DNA from: Flavobacteriales bacterium
GTDB lineage: Bacteria; Bacteroidota; Bacteroidia; Flavobacteriales_D; Crocinitomicaceae
Reading direction: 5' to 3'
Assembly: GCA_015665275.1 (NCBI GenBank)
Contig: JADFAL010000061.1
Span: forward strand, 1-64,000
Length of the DNA stretch: 64,000 nucleotides
Shown: piece by piece, positions 62,245 to 64,000 of the stretch
Layout of the letters: every line of letters starts with the position of its first letter
Position numbering within the stretch: the first letter of the stretch is position 1
Made by a program: the position numbers and the translations under genes
The notes under the pieces: generated by a model
The model's input: the letters and a program-made list of their open reading frames with translations, nothing else
The model's database searches: none
Told to the model about the DNA's origin: nothing

Positions 62245-64000
62245 TCAGGCTTTGGAAGTGAAAGGTAATGAAATTAACACTTTTGTGCCCGTTTTTTCCT
62301 CTTTATTATAGTCTTCAATATGTAGATATCCATCTGTGCGGAATTTCTTGTTCAGTTTTTCCACACGTTCTGCGGTAATTTCCATGGCCATACTTCTATG
62401 AGCAGAACTTTTCTTTTTTGCTTTGGAGGCTTTACGACCAATACCATTGTCAATTATAGTGATGTGCAGCATCTTATCCACTTTGGTGAAAGAGACTTTG
62501 ATAAATCCACCTTCAATGGTGTGCAATTGACCATGTTCAATGGAATTTTCAATAAATGGCTGGGTAATCATAGGTGGGATGTGTGCTGCTTCGGCAATGA
62601 GTTCATCGTCAGCTTCGATTTCGTATTCAAAACGTTCCTGGAATCGTAGTTTTTGCATCGCGAGATACTTGCTTAGAATCTCCATTTCCGTTTCCATCGG
62701 GATATGCTCTTTTGGCGAGTTTTCCAGAATCAATCGCATCAAACGAGAGAAATTTACAAGGAACTTGGACGAGTTTTCGGTGTCGTTGTCATAGATGTAG
62801 CTTTGAATCACGGACATGGCATTGAAGACAAAATGCGGATTCATCTGCGTTCGTAAAAGTGTCTGTGACATTTCAGCTTCCCGCTGTCGTTGTTTTATGT
62901 TTGTTTGATTCCAGCGGTAGAACAAGATCAATCCGGCCATCACCATAATGATAATAAAGGCGATGATGATATACATCTGGAAATTGTTCCGGAGTTGACT
63001 GTATTCCAAACGTGCGGTGGTCATCTCGCGTTCCTGACGCTGTCGTTGAATGGAATCTGCCTGGTCATTAATCAATCGCTCGCGCTGTTCAGATCGATAG
63101 GATTCGCTCAATTCCGCAATTCGCGTTGCTGCTTGAACGGTAGTATTAATGTCGACGTAATCCAAATACTTTTCCATGTACTCAAGCGCAAGAGTGCTGT
63201 TGTTCAGTTCTTTGTAAACATCTGCAATCACGCGATAGGTCTGATAAATTTGGCTTTTCGCTTTGTATTGTTCCCGAATTTCAATAGAACGATTGAGGTG
63301 TTTCAGTGCATTTTGATAGCGCTTTTGTTCCTTAAAAACGGTTCCTACGTTATGGTATACTTCCGCAATTTCTTGCTTATTACTGGCAGATTCGTAAAAA
63401 ACTAGGGCTTGGTTAAAATTGATCGAAGCCTCGCTATAATTCTCCTGCTCTTTGTACACCATTCCAAGAACATTGTGGGTTAAACCCAATCCGTTCAAGT
63501 CGTTCAATGCCGTTAAATAAATGATGGAGCGATTGGCATTCTTGACGGCTTTATCGTATTGATCACGATCCAGTTGCACTGTTGCCAGGTACGTCAATGC
63601 AAGCGCCATTTGACGTTTGTCGTTAATGGCTTGCGAATATCCCAGAGATCGTCTGAAATAGTACTCAGCATCATCCAAATTGAGGATGTCACGTTGCGTA
63701 ACCCCCACCTCCCTGCAATATCTAGCTAATAATAAGGTATTCCCTGCTCCTTGAGCCAAATTAAGAGCCACAAGATTTTTTGCAACCCCTAATTCCGCTT
63801 GGCCGAAGAAGCTGTAGATCTCCGCAAAGGTATTAAAGGATTGTGCAAGTTCCGTTTTGTTTCCACTTCGGCGCCCTGAGTTAATGGCTTTGTTTGCATA
63901 AAATAGGGAGGAGTCCTTCTCATTGAAGCGCATGAAGTTCAAGGCAATGTGGCGATACGCTTCAGATTGTTTTGCGATATCTCTTAAGCGCTTGGCTTTT
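62245..64000 (-). CDS. TPR-containing LytS-type sensor histidine kinase, 5' end outside window
   Basis: At least 584 residues: the frame is open to the right edge, so the N-terminus (likely a signal peptide and more TPR repeats) is missing. At least five TPR repeats, a coiled coil, one membrane helix (about residue 328-345 of the visible part, MYIIIAFIIIMVMAGLILFY), then a HisKA_LytS domain (QMNPHFVFNAMSVIQSYI with the phospho-acceptor His) and an ATPase domain with NSIEHG and DNGIGRK. Partner of the LytTR regulator just downstream. Intracellular kinase, periplasmic TPR sensor inferred from the layout. Confidence 0.93.
   Translation of the reverse strand, partial: KAKRLRDIAKQSEAYRHIALNFMRFNEKDSSLFYANKAINSGRRSGNKTELAQSFNTFAEIYSFFGQAELGVAKNLVALNLAQGAGNTLLLARYCREVGVTQRDILNLDDAEYYFRRSLGYSQAINDKRQMALALTYLATVQLDRDQYDKAVKNANRSIIYLTALNDLNGLGLTHNVLGMVYKEQENYSEASINFNQALVFYESASNKQEIAEVYHNVGTVFKEQKRYQNALKHLNRSIEIREQYKAKSQIYQTYRVIADVYKELNNSTLALEYMEKYLDYVDINTTVQAATRIAELSESYRSEQRERLINDQADSIQRQRQEREMTTARLEYSQLRNNFQMYIIIAFIIIMVMAGLILFYRWNQTNIKQRQREAEMSQTLLRTQMNPHFVFNAMSVIQSYIYDNDTENSSKFLVNFSRLMRLILENSPKEHIPMETEMEILSKYLAMQKLRFQERFEYEIEADDELIAEAAHIPPMITQPFIENSIEHGQLHTIEGGFIKVSFTKVDKMLHITIIDNGIGRKASKAKKKSSAHRSMAMEITAERVEKLNKKFRTDGYLHIEDYNKEEKTGTKVLISLPFTSKA

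Noticed and set aside
62890-63405. 171-codon plus-strand frame
   Set aside because: Antisense to the histidine kinase gene, no family recognised.

Overview
The window looks like a chromosomal segment of a Bacteroidota bacterium, most likely Flavobacteriales and possibly close to Crocinitomicaceae/Cryomorphaceae (the family level is inference). The reasons are several secreted proteins with C-terminal type IX secretion (T9SS) sorting domains, a 3152-residue SprB-repeat protein, two TonB-dependent receptors with carboxypeptidase-like N-terminal domains, the family set (DUF4856, imelysin, HTTM, Lacal_2735, HisKA_LytS/LytTR) and repeated promoter boxes of the Bacteroidota type TAnnTTTG. Coding is dense, on both strands, in short operons. 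There is one intact tRNA gene (Leu, CAA), no rRNA, no CRISPR array, and no recognisable prophage or classical transposase.

Layout. 0-3.7 kb: a CdiI-type immunity protein, a TPR/nucleotide-cyclase gene broken by a frameshift, a composite palindromic repeat and a diacylglycerol-kinase-like gene. 3.7-9.9 kb: a tightly overlapping minus-strand operon (DUF4856 lipoprotein, imelysin lipoprotein, HTTM membrane protein, TonB receptor), probably for iron acquisition, with two related palindromes upstream. 9.9-12.7 kb: a frameshifted Cys-rich membrane protein, a hemerythrin-like gene, DUF1361, and an accessory nest holding a four-helix-bundle (S23-type) gene and a GIY-YIG nuclease gene wedged between tRNA-Leu and a duplicated 3' part of that tRNA. 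12.7-19.7 kb: hutI, a TraB/GumN protein, a DUF559 nuclease gene framed by inverted palindromic repeats, and a two-gene ATPase/AddB-like nuclease operon.

19.8-28.2 kb: pterin synthesis (PTPS-type synthase overlapping folE), a Lacal_2735 protein, a flavin reductase, a VWA-domain protein, a LysE transporter and a secreted MORN-repeat protein. 28.2-37.7 kb: DUF2071, MarC, purN, a secreted endonuclease/exonuclease/phosphatase with T9SS tail, fragments of a uracil-DNA glycosylase joined to a T9SS tail, a nitroreductase, a TonB-like-ended secreted protein, and the acpP-fabF-rnc operon. 37.7-50.1 kb: small membrane/secreted unknowns, a YqaA/DedA-type protein and the giant SprB-repeat protein. 50.2-64 kb: YraN, an rRNA pseudouridine synthase, an outer-membrane barrel, a second TonB receptor, an oligopeptide-binding lipoprotein, a T9SS-like protein, methylmalonyl-CoA epimerase, a HAD hydrolase, YceI, a putative cyclase/formamidase and a LytS/LytT-type two-component pair cut by the right edge.

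The most unusual signals are: (1) six genes whose -7 promoter box ends exactly 4 nt before the start codon, suggesting leaderless mRNAs; (2) two different nuclease-only mini-elements, GIY-YIG with a tRNA 3' duplication and DUF559 with inverted palindromes; (3) SprB repeats that carry a nested ~100-residue domain; (4) two single-base frameshifts and one gene-to-gene junction scar, which could be real lesions or assembly errors.
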